This document shows positions 9,064-17,751 of a stretch of DNA of 53,865 bases, in pieces. The stretch covers positions 1 to 53,865 of the forward strand of contig JAEWER010000024.1 in assembly GCA_023389255.1 (NCBI GenBank). Direction: 5' to 3'. A program made the position numbers and the translations under genes. Positions within the stretch are counted from its first letter, which is position 1. Every line of letters begins with the position of its first letter. This DNA comes from Bacillota bacterium. Lineage in GTDB: Bacteria; Bacillota; Clostridia; Saccharofermentanales; DTU023. The notes below the pieces were generated by a model. The model searched no databases and was not told the origin of the DNA. It worked only from the letters and a program-made list of their open reading frames with translations.

Positions 9064-9521
9064 TGGATTTACAAACACTATATAAACAACTGATATTGGA
9101 AGAGAGTCAAAACACAGAACATCGACATGAAATTGATGCGGCAACACACCAGGGAGAAGGTAAGAATCCTTCTTGTGGTGATGAGCTGAGTCTGCAATTG
9201 AAAGTTGAAGATGAGAGAATTGTTGATTGTGCATTTCAAGGAGTTGGTTGTGCTATCTCTCAGGCATCTGCGTCAATTATGGCTGGCTTATTGATAGGCA
9301 AAACTACCTGTGAAGCTAAAAAATTATTACGTAGCTTTTTAGAAATGATCAGACAGGGCAGTGTATCTGCTGAAGCAGAAGAAGAGTTAGGTGATGCCTT
9401 AGCATTACAAGACATTTCGCACATGCCGGCACGTGTCAAATGTGCAGTTTTAGCTTGGCATACAGCTTTACAGTTATTAGGAGAAAGTTCAGAAGAGGAA
9501 GCTGAGGATTTGATTGACTAA
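9063..9521 (+). CDS. sufU: Zinc-dependent sulfurtransferase SufU
   Basis: SufU accepts sulfur from SufS and passes it to SufBCD; in Bacillota the protein binds zinc and is not a true scaffold. At 152 aa it has the expected ligands: Cys and Asp in NPSCGDE (about 36-42), Cys in GVGCAISQAS (about 60-69), and Cys in RVKCAVLAW (about 121-129). It overlaps sufS and rsmD by one base at each end, so translation is probably coupled. Confidence 0.95.
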   Translation: MDLQTLYKQLILEESQNTEHRHEIDAATHQGEGKNPSCGDELSLQLKVEDERIVDCAFQGVGCAISQASASIMAGLLIGKTTCEAKKLLRSFLEMIRQGSVSAEAEEELGDALALQDISHMPARVKCAVLAWHTALQLLGESSEEEAEDLID

Positions 9522-10081
9522 TGCCTAGAGTTATCAGTGGCATATTGAGAGGAAGAAGACTTGCTACACTTTCTGGCGAGCACACTAGGCCAACTTCTGA
9601 CAAGGTTAAGGAGGCTGTGTTCTCTAGTCTAGGTGATTTGGCAGGTGATAGCTTTTTAGATTTGTTTGCTGGGTGTGGGCAGATGGCAATTGAAGCCTAT
9701 AGTAGAGGAGCAAATGAAGTTGTTCTAGTAGAGAGTAATCAGCATGCATTTTCTGTGATTTGTCAAAACCTTAAGCAGTGTAATTTACAAAAGGACGATG
9801 TGCTAGCTCTCAAAAAGCGTGCCTTAGACGTGGTCATGGATTGGTCAGAAAAAAAGACATTCAGCATTATTTACGCCGATCCTCCGTGGACTGAATTGAA
9901 TAGCCAATGGTGGCAAGAGTGTTGGGCTAGTCTACCTAGAATAATGAATGAGGATTCAGTACTATATTTAGAAATTCCTATAGATTGTAATTTGACTAGC
10001 AACCAATTACTACTAAGCAAAGAATATCAATATGGCAGAATTAAAATCTCAAAGTGGATTAAGCGAGGATTAGATGCATAA
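9521..10081 (+). CDS. rsmD: 16S rRNA (guanine966-N2)-methyltransferase RsmD
   Basis: RsmD methylates one guanine of 16S rRNA using S-adenosylmethionine. The 186-aa protein starts with the family block MPRVISGILRGRRL and the TRPTSDKVKEAVFS stretch. The SAM-binding motif is DLFAGCGQMAIEA (about 47-59), somewhat unlike the usual DLFAGSGALGIEA. The catalytic YADPPW is at about 120-125. It lies between sufU and coaD; rsmD-coaD is a common pair. Confidence 0.93.
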   Translation: MPRVISGILRGRRLATLSGEHTRPTSDKVKEAVFSSLGDLAGDSFLDLFAGCGQMAIEAYSRGANEVVLVESNQHAFSVICQNLKQCNLQKDDVLALKKRALDVVMDWSEKKTFSIIYADPPWTELNSQWWQECWASLPRIMNEDSVLYLEIPIDCNLTSNQLLLSKEYQYGRIKISKWIKRGLDA

Positions 10082-10577
10082 ATTCATGCTTACTGGTACT
10101 TTTGATCCAATTACGATAGGTCATCTCGATTTGATTAAAAGAAGTTTGCAGATGGCAGATCAGGTTATCGTAGCTATCCTGAATAATGCTAACAAGCGTA
10201 CGGAGTTTAGTAGCCTTGAACGAGAGCAGATGGTTAAAAGTGCCTGCGAAAGCTCTTTTTCTGATGAAGTCAATGCAGGTAGGCTTATTGTTTTAAGCTG
10301 GCAAGGTTTAACAGTGGATCTAGTTAAGCGAGAACAAGTAACAGCTTTGGTGCGTGGTATTCGTAATGTGATGGATTTATGTTATGAACAAACGATGGCA
10401 AGCGCGAATCAACATCTATTGCCAGAAGTTGAAACCGTTTTTCTTCTAAGTAAACCAGAGCATCAGTTCATTAGTTCATCTTTAGTCAAAGAATTAGCCA
10501 GCGTTAATGCAGATTACAGTGCATTGGTACCACAATCTCAGTTAGAATTAGTAAAGCAACATTTTGAAAGAAGGTAG
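10074..10577 (+). CDS. coaD: Phosphopantetheine adenylyltransferase CoaD
   Basis: CoaD joins ATP and 4'-phosphopantetheine to dephospho-CoA, the fourth step of coenzyme A synthesis. The 167-aa length is typical. The nucleotidyltransferase motif GTFDPITIGHLDLI (8-21) carries the T/HxGH signature, RGIRNVMDL is the substrate-binding stretch, and FISSSLVKELA is the C-terminal ISSSxVRE-type motif. It overlaps rsmD by 8 bases. Confidence 0.96.
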   Translation: MHKFMLTGTFDPITIGHLDLIKRSLQMADQVIVAILNNANKRTEFSSLEREQMVKSACESSFSDEVNAGRLIVLSWQGLTVDLVKREQVTALVRGIRNVMDLCYEQTMASANQHLLPEVETVFLLSKPEHQFISSSLVKELASVNADYSALVPQSQLELVKQHFERR

Positions 10578-10581
10578 CAAC

Positions 10582-11088
10582 ATGACTAATCCGCAAGCCC
10601 ATGTGGATGCTGTGAATGATCAACAAGAGTTTAATGATCTAGTAAAGAACAGCCAGATTGAGACTATTCTGCAGAATTTTGAAGATAACTTAAAAGTGGC
10701 ACGCAATGTGCCTTTTTCTGACTTAGTCTTAGTTGATCGCCAAGATATTCTCATGCAGATCAAAGAAGCCAAAACGCATCTGCCGGAGGAATTGCGACAA
10801 GCACGCTGGATTATTCAGCAAAATCGTCAATTGCATCTAGATACGCTCAAAGAAATTGAAGATCTCAAGCATCGTGCCGAAGTTGAGATAATTCAAATGG
10901 TGGATGACCACGCTATCGTGCAAGAAGCAAAGGAAAAGGCACAAGCCATAATTGCAGATGCTAATAACTATGCCAAGGACGTTCACGATCAGACTATGGC
11001 ATACGTGGAGAGCGTACTTACAAAGTTAGAGAATGACGTAACTGAAATGTTGATTTTCATCCAAAAGAATAAAAAGGAAAGCAAATAA
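10582..11088 (+). CDS. Coiled-coil protein of the coaD-adjacent (ATPase-subunit-like) family
   Basis: This 168-aa soluble protein is mostly helix. A conserved-looking segment around VPFSDLVLVDRQDILMQIKE and LPEELRQARWII (about 37-78) is followed by a long coiled coil rich in Glu, Lys, Ala and Gln (about 80-160). Proteins of this shape often follow coaD in Clostridia and are labelled ATPase or F0 subunit b-like, without a proven role. I chose the ATG at 10582, preceded by GAAGG, over a TTG at 10564 inside the end of coaD. It overlaps ddl by one base. Confidence 0.65.
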   Translation: MTNPQAHVDAVNDQQEFNDLVKNSQIETILQNFEDNLKVARNVPFSDLVLVDRQDILMQIKEAKTHLPEELRQARWIIQQNRQLHLDTLKEIEDLKHRAEVEIIQMVDDHAIVQEAKEKAQAIIADANNYAKDVHDQTMAYVESVLTKLENDVTEMLIFIQKNKKESK

Positions 11089-12188
11089 TGCCAAACAATC
11101 TTTTCACTGATGCTAATAAGACTACTAAGCTAGGCATTGTCTTTGGTGGCTGTTCTAGCGAATATACGGTTTCACTACAGTCTGCCGCCTATATCATTGA
11201 CACTTGTAAATTATTACTAGGTTTAGAAATTTATACTATCGGCATTGATCAACAAGGTAGATGGTGGCTCACAGAAGCAACTACAGAAGAAATCAAAAAT
11301 AATACCTGGATTGAATTGCCTAAGACAGAACTGCACTGGGTGTTGGGCAAGGAAAAAAGCAGTCTGGAAGTTGCGGGCAAGCCGTTACCAATTGATGTCT
11401 TTTTTCCTGTTTTACACGGTAAAAATGGAGAAGACGGTACAGTGCAAGGTCTATGGCAACTAGCACAAATACCATATGTTGGTTGTGGGGTAGTAGATAG
11501 CTCCGTTTCTATGGATAAAGTTATTTCTCGAATGCTGTTTGATCATGTCGGTATTCCGCAGACTAAGTGGACGTGGTTGCGACGAGATCGTTTTAAGAGT
11601 AAAGAACAAGACTGTTTAGATGCGATTGAAGCAGAACTTAAATATCCAGTCTTTGTTAAGCCTGCCAATGCAGGTTCCTCTATTGGTGTGAGTAAAGCAA
11701 TAGATAGAGAAAGTCTTAAAGAGGCATTATCTGAAGCATTTATTTATGACACCAAAACAGTTATCGATGAAGGGGTAGTAGCACGAGAAATTGAGTTAGC
11801 CGTGTTACAAGTTTATGATCCTGAAGAAAGCTTAATTGTTTCCGTACCAGGGGAAATAGTACCTGAGCGTGAATTCTACGACTTTGAAGCTAAATATCAG
11901 GATAGTAACTCTAAGTTGATTCTACCTACTGAAGTTAAAAAAGACGAACTTAAACAATTACAAGAATATGCCAAGCTGGCATTTCGTACAGTTGATGCTC
12001 ACGGTTTGTGCAGAGCAGATTTTTTCTTAGAAGAGAGCACGGGCAAGATTTATATTAATGAAATCAATACTTTACCTGGTTTTACAGCGATTTCTATGTA
12101 TCCCAAGTTAATGCAATTAACGGGTATCGAGGGTAAACAGTTAATGGCGGAATTGATTAACACTGCGCTGCAGAGAGAGTATAAGTAG
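11088..12188 (+). CDS. ddl: D-alanine--D-alanine ligase
   Basis: Ddl makes the D-Ala-D-Ala dipeptide for peptidoglycan in the cytoplasm using ATP. This 366-aa protein has the N-terminal GGCSSEYTVSLQSA motif, FPVLHGKNGEDGTVQG, and the ATP-grasp motifs KPANAGSSIGV and NEINTLPGFT. The omega-loop EFYDFEAKY (about 263-271) carries the tyrosine typical of D-Ala-D-Ala enzymes. The resistance ligases VanC and VanG have FFDFEEKY or FFDYTEKY there, so I read this as an ordinary Ddl although its N-terminal motif resembles the VanG group. Confidence 0.93.
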   Translation: MPNNLFTDANKTTKLGIVFGGCSSEYTVSLQSAAYIIDTCKLLLGLEIYTIGIDQQGRWWLTEATTEEIKNNTWIELPKTELHWVLGKEKSSLEVAGKPLPIDVFFPVLHGKNGEDGTVQGLWQLAQIPYVGCGVVDSSVSMDKVISRMLFDHVGIPQTKWTWLRRDRFKSKEQDCLDAIEAELKYPVFVKPANAGSSIGVSKAIDRESLKEALSEAFIYDTKTVIDEGVVAREIELAVLQVYDPEESLIVSVPGEIVPEREFYDFEAKYQDSNSKLILPTEVKKDELKQLQEYAKLAFRTVDAHGLCRADFFLEESTGKIYINEINTLPGFTAISMYPKLMQLTGIEGKQLMAELINTALQREYK

Positions 12189-12196
12189 AGGGGCAC

Positions 12197-12772
12197 GTGA
12201 AAAAACTGCTACTGATCGGCGAGCGATTAGACAGCTTGAGCACAGAATTCAAAGAATTACAGAGCGAGAATTGGGATATTTCTGCAATAGAGATATTAAA
12301 GATTAAGCTTGATGAATTAAGCCCACCAGTTTTTGATCTTATTGTGATCAATGCACCATTAGCTTTGATACCCTGCACTGAAGAGCTATGGCAATTGGTT
12401 AAGGTATGTTTAAAAGAGCATTTGCCAATTGTTGGCATCGGTTATGGAGCACAAGTTATGCTTGCTGTAGTTGCCCAAGAGAATGCGCAAATCAATGATC
12501 AGTTGATACCAGAAGCGCTTAAAAAGCAAAGCATAGAATTCGAAGAAGATTACTTGTTTTACCAACTTGAGGCTGGTGAAGTCTGCTTGAATCCCGCCTA
12601 TCAAGTACCGTTACTTTATCATGGAGTGCAGTTAATAGCTAAGCCAAATGCTGAAACCCAGATTGCTGGATTTTGTTTGGAACAGAAAAAGCATCCGTGT
12701 TATATAGGCACATTTGACCTACAGGGTTATAATTTGTTATCTGCAGTTGTCAAAGAGCAACTGTCAAAATAG
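12197..12772 (+). CDS. Class I glutamine amidotransferase-like protein lacking the catalytic triad
   Basis: This 191-aa protein follows the class I glutaminase layout: an FDLIVINAP strand (46-54), the nucleophile-elbow region PIVGIGYGAQ (77-86), a YHGVQLIA block (141-148), and HPCYIGTFDLQ (166-176) where active enzymes have GVQFHPE. The nucleophile Cys is Gly82 and the catalytic His and Glu positions are Asp174 and Gln176, so glutamine hydrolysis is not expected. The start is GTG with GAGGGG just upstream. It sits between ddl and guaB; a binding or regulatory role in purine metabolism is only a guess from that place. Confidence 0.6.
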   Translation: MKKLLLIGERLDSLSTEFKELQSENWDISAIEILKIKLDELSPPVFDLIVINAPLALIPCTEELWQLVKVCLKEHLPIVGIGYGAQVMLAVVAQENAQINDQLIPEALKKQSIEFEEDYLFYQLEAGEVCLNPAYQVPLLYHGVQLIAKPNAETQIAGFCLEQKKHPCYIGTFDLQGYNLLSAVVKEQLSK

Positions 12773-12797
12773 GTAGTACTGAGTCAAGGAGTTATTT

Positions 12798-14315
12798 ATG
12801 GCGTTTGTTTACGAAAATCTATCGCGAACCTTCAGTGAATATTTGTTGGTTCCACACCACACGACAAGGGAATGTATTCCAGATAATGTTTGCTTAAAAA
12901 CACCTCTCGTCAAATTCCGCAAAGGGCAAGAAGAATGTCCTCTGAGTTTGAATGTACCTTTCACTTCAGCTATTATGCAGGCTGTCTCGGGTGACAGATT
13001 AGCAATCGCTTTGGCGCGTTGTGGTGGTATGGCGTTTATCTTTGGCTCACAATCTATTGAGTCACAAGCCGAAATGGTTAGACGTGCTAAACGCTATAAA
13101 GCAGGATTTGTTGTCTCCGACACAAACCTATCAGACCAAGCTACACTCCAAGATGTTTTAGAAATTAAACGCACTACAGGACACTCAACTGTTCCCGTAA
13201 CGGACGATGGTACAGCCAGCGGTAAATTATTAGGCTTAGTCACCAGTCGTGATTATCGTGTATCACGTATGGATCCAGCAACTCCCATTACAGAATTTAT
13301 GACACCTATGGATCAATTGATCTGTGGTGATGAGGGCATTAGCTTAGGCGAAGCCAATGATATTATTTGGGATCATAAACTCAATCAGCTACCTATCATA
13401 TCTAAAGATGGACGTTTGATAGCTTTAGTATTCCGTAAAGACTACGATGAACATAAAGAAAATCCCGATGAATTACTAGATAATTCCAAATCTCTGCGTG
13501 TTGGTGCAGGTATTAATACTCGTGATTATAAAGAGCGTGTACCAGCATTGTTAGAGGCTGGTGTTGATGTTCTGTGTATCGACTCATCTGATGGATTCTC
13601 CGATTGGCAAGCAGACACCATTCGTTGGATTAAGCAAGAAGAAGGTGAACACGTCATGGTTGGTGCTGGTAATGTGGTCAGTGCTGATGGTTTCCGTTTC
13701 TTAGCAAAGGCAGGAGCAGACTTCATTAAGGTTGGTATCGGTGGTGGTTCCATCTGTATTACCCGTGAACAAAAGGGTATTGGTTGTGGACAGGCTTCTG
13801 CTGTCATGGAAGTCGCCAAAGCTCGTGATGAGTATTTTGCGGAAACAGGTATTTATATTCCCATTTGTTCTGATGGTGGCATTGTCTACGATTACCATAT
13901 GACTTTAGCCCTTGCCATGGGTGCAGATTTCCTGATGCTCGGTCGTTATTTTGCTCGTTTCGATGAAAGCCCGACCAGACGTTTAGTGGTTAATGGTAGC
14001 TATGTTAAAGAGTATTGGGGTGAAGGTTCTAACAGAGCCCGTAACTGGCAACGTTATGATGATGGATCAAAGAATTCAACTGGTAAAATGACGTTTGAAG
14101 AGGGCGTAGATTCGTATGTGCCTTATGCTGGTAAGTTGAAAGATAATCTAGACGCTTCAATTGCTAAGATAAAAGCAACAATGTGTGCTTGTGGTGCAAT
14201 TAGTATTCCAGAATTCCAGGATAAAGCACAGCTAGTAGTCGTTTCACCCACCAGTATTGTTGAAGGTGGAGCACACGATGTCATTCGTAAAGAGAATGAG
14301 CGAGTTGGTAACTAA
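12798..14315 (+). CDS. guaB: Inosine-5'-monophosphate dehydrogenase, divergent long type
   Basis: IMPDH oxidises IMP to XMP with NAD+, the committed step to guanine nucleotides. This 505-aa barrel enzyme has a two-CBS insert (about 105-220). The catalytic loop is GIGGGSICITREQKGIG with Cys320, and the flap motif is ARNWQRYD with Arg419 and Tyr420. It starts with YENLSRTFSEYLLVPH instead of the usual bacterial LTFDDVLL. This loop and start closely match the Tritrichomonas foetus enzyme as I remember it. An AAGGAG ribosome binding site precedes the ATG. Confidence 0.95.
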   Translation: MAFVYENLSRTFSEYLLVPHHTTRECIPDNVCLKTPLVKFRKGQEECPLSLNVPFTSAIMQAVSGDRLAIALARCGGMAFIFGSQSIESQAEMVRRAKRYKAGFVVSDTNLSDQATLQDVLEIKRTTGHSTVPVTDDGTASGKLLGLVTSRDYRVSRMDPATPITEFMTPMDQLICGDEGISLGEANDIIWDHKLNQLPIISKDGRLIALVFRKDYDEHKENPDELLDNSKSLRVGAGINTRDYKERVPALLEAGVDVLCIDSSDGFSDWQADTIRWIKQEEGEHVMVGAGNVVSADGFRFLAKAGADFIKVGIGGGSICITREQKGIGCGQASAVMEVAKARDEYFAETGIYIPICSDGGIVYDYHMTLALAMGADFLMLGRYFARFDESPTRRLVVNGSYVKEYWGEGSNRARNWQRYDDGSKNSTGKMTFEEGVDSYVPYAGKLKDNLDASIAKIKATMCACGAISIPEFQDKAQLVVVSPTSIVEGGAHDVIRKENERVGN

Positions 14316-14345
14316 AGCTATAGTAGATAACAAAAGGAGATATAT

Positions 14346-14828
14346 ATGGCAGAACAAATTTTTGAGCTAACAGCCTCAGGGTTAAAAGAATTACAAAAAG
14401 AATTAGATTATCGTAAAACTGAAGTAGCAGCTGAAGTAGCTGAGCGCCTTAAAGAAGCTAGATCTTTAGGTGATTTATCTGAAAACTCAGAATACGATGA
14501 TGCTAAAGAGGCTCAAGCAGAAAACGAAATCCGTATCGCAGAAATTGAGAAAATGCTGAAAAATGCCAAAATCATTGAAGAAGGTAAAATCAGCAACAAA
14601 GAAGTAACTTTAGGTTCTCAAGTGACACTGCTCGACGTTGAAGCTGATTATGAGCAAACCTACATTATTGTTATTCAACAAGAAGAAGATATTTTCAAAA
14701 ATAAAATCTCTGCTGAATCACCTGTAGGTGCAGCAATTTTAGGTAAAGAAGTTGGAGCTGAAGTCAGAGTTAAAACCCCCAGTGGTCCATTACTTTATAA
14801 AGTTTTAAAGATTGATCGCCCACAATAG
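14346..14828 (+). CDS. greA: Transcription elongation factor GreA
   Basis: GreA enters the secondary channel of stalled RNA polymerase and stimulates transcript cleavage. The 160-aa length is typical. The N-terminal coiled coil has the acidic-tip motif LGDLSENSEYDDAKEAQ (about 41-57), and the C-terminal FKBP-like domain ends with SPVGAAILGKEVGAEV. An AGGAGA site precedes the ATG. The gene lies directly before lysS, a common arrangement in Bacillota. Confidence 0.97.
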   Translation: MAEQIFELTASGLKELQKELDYRKTEVAAEVAERLKEARSLGDLSENSEYDDAKEAQAENEIRIAEIEKMLKNAKIIEEGKISNKEVTLGSQVTLLDVEADYEQTYIIVIQQEEDIFKNKISAESPVGAAILGKEVGAEVRVKTPSGPLLYKVLKIDRPQ

Positions 14829-14842
14829 AGAAGAGGAATAAT

Positions 14843-16345
14843 ATGGCAGAAATCGCGCAGGATAACCAAAATTCAGAGTTAGACATTCAGAGTTTGGATG
14901 AACAATCTCAGATTAGACGTCAAAAACTAGAACAGCTCAAGCAAAGTGCAAATCCTTATGAAGTAACCAAGTGTGAAGTTACTCATCATAGCCAAGAAAT
15001 CTTAGATAATTTTGCAGAGCTGGAAGGTCAAATTGTTAAAATTGCTGGTCGTATCATGAGCAAACGTGGTATGGGTAAAGTTAGCTTTGTTGACTTGAAT
15101 GATCGACAAGGTAAAATTCAACTTTTTACCAAGATTGATGTCTTAGGTGAGGAGAAGTATGCTAAATGGCAAGAGTTGGATTTAGGTGATCTGATACAAG
15201 TAACGGGTGAAGTTTTCCGTACTAAGCGTGGTGAGATTTCAGTTAGAACGGCAGACTATTTACTGCTAGCCAAATGTTTGCGTCCATTACCTGAAAAATT
15301 CCATGGTTTACAGGATACAGATACACGTTATCGCAAGCGTTATTTAGATTTAGTTGTTAATCCGCAGGTTAAAGTAAATTTCGAAAAAAGAAGCAAAATT
15401 ATCAACACTATACGTTCTGAGTTATTGAAACGTGATTTTGTCGAGGTAGAAACTCCTATTCTCAATTTGATTGCAGGTGGAGCATCGGCTCGTCCCTTTG
15501 TTACTCATCACAACACCTTAGATTTAGATATGTATTTGCGTATCGCACCTGAATTGTATCTGAAAAGATTGATTGTTGGTGGATTTGAGCGAGTATTTGA
15601 GCTTGGTAGAAATTTTAGAAATGAGGGAATGTCCTACAAGCATAATCCTGAATTCACAATGGTTGAAATGTACCAAGCATATGGCAATGTAGAAGACATG
15701 ATGTGCCTAACTGAAGATATAGTGGTTGCTTGCTGTGAAGCTGTCAATGATGGCACAAGCATTGTTTATCAAGGGGTAGAGATTGATTTAAAACCACCAT
15801 TTGCTCGTCTTTCGATGACAGAGGCTATCAAGCAATATAGTGGTGTTGATTTTGAGCAAATTAATGATTTAGAACAAGCACAAACTGTTGCTAAAGAGCA
15901 TAAAATCGAAATTGATGCAAATATGCGACGTGGTGAAATAATGAACTTATTCTTTGAGCACTATTGTGAGGATAAGTTGATTCAACCTACTTTTATTTAT
16001 GATTATCCAGTTGAAATTTCGCCGTTAAGCAAACAAAAACCGAGTGATCCACGTTTAACAGAACGTTTTGAGTTATTTATCAATGGTTCAGAGTATGGTA
16101 ACGCTTATAGTGAGTTGAATGATCCAGATGAACAAGCTAAACGCTTCAGGGATCAGCTTGCCAAACGACAAGCAGGCGATGGTGAAGCCAATATGCCAGA
16201 TGTGGATTTTGTTGAAGCACTAGAATATGGCATGCCCCCAACAGGTGGCTTGGGTATAGGCGTTGATCGCTTAGTAATGCTCTTAACAGATAGTTCTACC
16301 ATTCGAGATGTACTATTGTTCCCAACGATGAAGCCCATTGCTTAA
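14843..16345 (+). CDS. lysS: Lysyl-tRNA synthetase, class II
   Basis: LysS charges tRNA-Lys. The 500-aa protein has an N-terminal OB-fold anticodon-binding domain (about 60-150) and a class II core. Motif 2 is in FRNEGMSYKHNPEFTMVE, and motif 3 is in GLGIGVDRLVMLL near the C-terminus; the DTDTRYRKRYLDL start of the catalytic domain is also clear. It is the last gene of the run that starts at sufC and is followed by a strong terminator. Confidence 0.97.
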   Translation: MAEIAQDNQNSELDIQSLDEQSQIRRQKLEQLKQSANPYEVTKCEVTHHSQEILDNFAELEGQIVKIAGRIMSKRGMGKVSFVDLNDRQGKIQLFTKIDVLGEEKYAKWQELDLGDLIQVTGEVFRTKRGEISVRTADYLLLAKCLRPLPEKFHGLQDTDTRYRKRYLDLVVNPQVKVNFEKRSKIINTIRSELLKRDFVEVETPILNLIAGGASARPFVTHHNTLDLDMYLRIAPELYLKRLIVGGFERVFELGRNFRNEGMSYKHNPEFTMVEMYQAYGNVEDMMCLTEDIVVACCEAVNDGTSIVYQGVEIDLKPPFARLSMTEAIKQYSGVDFEQINDLEQAQTVAKEHKIEIDANMRRGEIMNLFFEHYCEDKLIQPTFIYDYPVEISPLSKQKPSDPRLTERFELFINGSEYGNAYSELNDPDEQAKRFRDQLAKRQAGDGEANMPDVDFVEALEYGMPPTGGLGIGVDRLVMLLTDSSTIRDVLLFPTMKPIA

Positions 16346-16364
16346 GGTTATTTTTGTTATTTAT

Positions 16365-16404
16365 AGTCCTACTTCGTTTGCTAAATGAAGTAGGACTTTT
16401 TTTA
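16365..16404 (+). terminator. Rho-independent terminator after lysS
   Basis: An 11-bp perfect stem AGTCCTACTTC/GAAGTAGGACT with an 11-base loop is followed by a T run. It marks the end of the suf-to-lysS run. Confidence 0.93.
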
Positions 16405-16666
16405 TTTTCAAGAATATATGCGCTTATTTTTGTTCGATATGAAAGATTACTGTAAGAAATAAATCATAATTTAGTTGAGTTATTTGGAGAGTAAATCTGG
16501 ATTAAATTGATAACATTATTCGCGTTTAATCAAAGCTTACAATTGAACATAAAAACAACAAAGAACACAAATAATTATTGGATAATAATTTGGTTATTAG
16601 TACAATATCTACAAATGAGAGCTCAATACAGTATGGTAATAGGTTTCTTTTACAGAGGTGACTGAA
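16405..16666 (+). promoter_or_regulatory. AT-rich intergenic region with a sigma-A promoter (16578-16606)
   Basis: This 262-base stretch has no convincing gene. The best promoter is TTGGAT (16578-16583) and TACAAT (16601-16606) with a 17-base spacer, about 60 bases before the lipoprotein start codon at 16667. The rest is very AT-rich, with several imperfect AATAATT repeats, and holds nothing else I can name. Confidence 0.6.
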
Positions 16667-17749
16667 ATGAAGATTTTTTTAGCATTTGCTCTATCTATGG
16701 TAGTTTTGTTAGGTTTGGTAAGTTGCAGAAATAATACACCACCCAAAGATGATGCTATAGAACCAACATATATATTTAAATCTTCAACCCAAGAAGGAGA
16801 TGAGTACTATGCAGATCATAAGGACGACCTTCTACCAATTTATGAATCTAAAAGTGCATTAGAAAAAGTGCAAGGAGATTTAGCAAGCTATGATTGGGAG
16901 CGTACTGATAAGTGGCACGTAGAAGAATACAATAAATTTGCCGAGATAGATAAACCGGTAAGTGTCTGTTCAGATCATGAGTATTTTTATATTTTAGATA
17001 CAGGTCTTAAGCAAATTCTTAAATATACATTTGATGGTGAACTAATAGGTAGAGTAGGCAAGATTGGTAACGGTCCAACTGAATTTTTAGATCCTAAAAT
17101 CATTAAATATTTTGAGAATAAACTATATGTTTTAGATGCTGGTAATTTTAGGGTACAACTATTCAATTTAGATTTATCTTTTGATGGAGAAATGATATTT
17201 GATGATCTAAAAAAATTACCATATGCTGATTTTAGAGATATACAGCCTTCCGAAGATGGTATATATGTTTCTTTTGTCAGTCATAATATAGGTGAGATCA
17301 GAAAATACATTGGTAATAAGTCGCAAACAGTACTTACTAATTTTTGTGGAACCCTAGCGTACGATGCAGAATCTAAACAAGTAATTGGCATAAATGAAAT
17401 GACAGCTTACTTGGATAAAAAAGAGAATAGCATCGGTTATATGAGTGGTTTATCAAGAATAATTTCTTTATCGCCAGAGCCACATTTCCTTGATAAGGAG
17501 AAAGATGAAATAAATTTGAGTAGTTTTGTTATAGATCATGGGAAAGTTGTTGGTTACTCTGGGACATGTCGATCGCTATTTGTTACTGAGTTAAAAGATA
17601 AGAAGATTGTTGGTTGGAATGATACGTTTTCGTTTGGGGATAATGATGATTATCTTTTGCAAGAGGGAGTAATTACAACAATTGAACCCGGTAAAAAATA
17701 TTTGTTTTTATTGGTTCCTGAAAAGCAGTTTTATCTGTTGATGGTATAA
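16667..17749 (+). CDS. Secreted lipoprotein with a predicted six-bladed beta-propeller
   Basis: The 360-aa product begins with a lipoprotein signal peptide ending in the lipobox LVSC (Cys20), so it should be anchored on the outer face of the membrane. Propeller-like repeats follow. The clearest is FYILDTGLKQILKYTFDGEL with GKIGNGPTEF (about 104-140), then KLYVLDAGNFRVQLFNLD, a pattern of NHL-like and six-bladed propeller lipoproteins best known from Bacteroidota peptide loci. I chose the ATG at 16667, preceded by AGAGG, over a GTG three codons upstream. The next gene starts 2 bases after its stop. Its partner or ligand is unknown. Confidence 0.65.
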   Translation: MKIFLAFALSMVVLLGLVSCRNNTPPKDDAIEPTYIFKSSTQEGDEYYADHKDDLLPIYESKSALEKVQGDLASYDWERTDKWHVEEYNKFAEIDKPVSVCSDHEYFYILDTGLKQILKYTFDGELIGRVGKIGNGPTEFLDPKIIKYFENKLYVLDAGNFRVQLFNLDLSFDGEMIFDDLKKLPYADFRDIQPSEDGIYVSFVSHNIGEIRKYIGNKSQTVLTNFCGTLAYDAESKQVIGINEMTAYLDKKENSIGYMSGLSRIISLSPEPHFLDKEKDEINLSSFVIDHGKVVGYSGTCRSLFVTELKDKKIVGWNDTFSFGDNDDYLLQEGVITTIEPGKKYLFLLVPEKQFYLLMV

Positions 17750-17751
17750 GT

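Noticed and set aside
11088..12188. A VanG/VanC-like resistance ligase
   Set aside because: The N-terminal motif is similar, but the omega-loop EFYDFEAKY is of the D-Ala-D-Ala type and no vanT, vanXY or vanRS-like gene is near.
13526..13898. Minus-strand frames inside guaB, and similar ones inside other genes
   Set aside because: They are shadows of strongly conserved genes on the plus strand.
14837..16345. A T-box or other riboswitch before lysS, or before guaB
   Set aside because: Only about 15-30 bases lie between the genes, too short for such elements.
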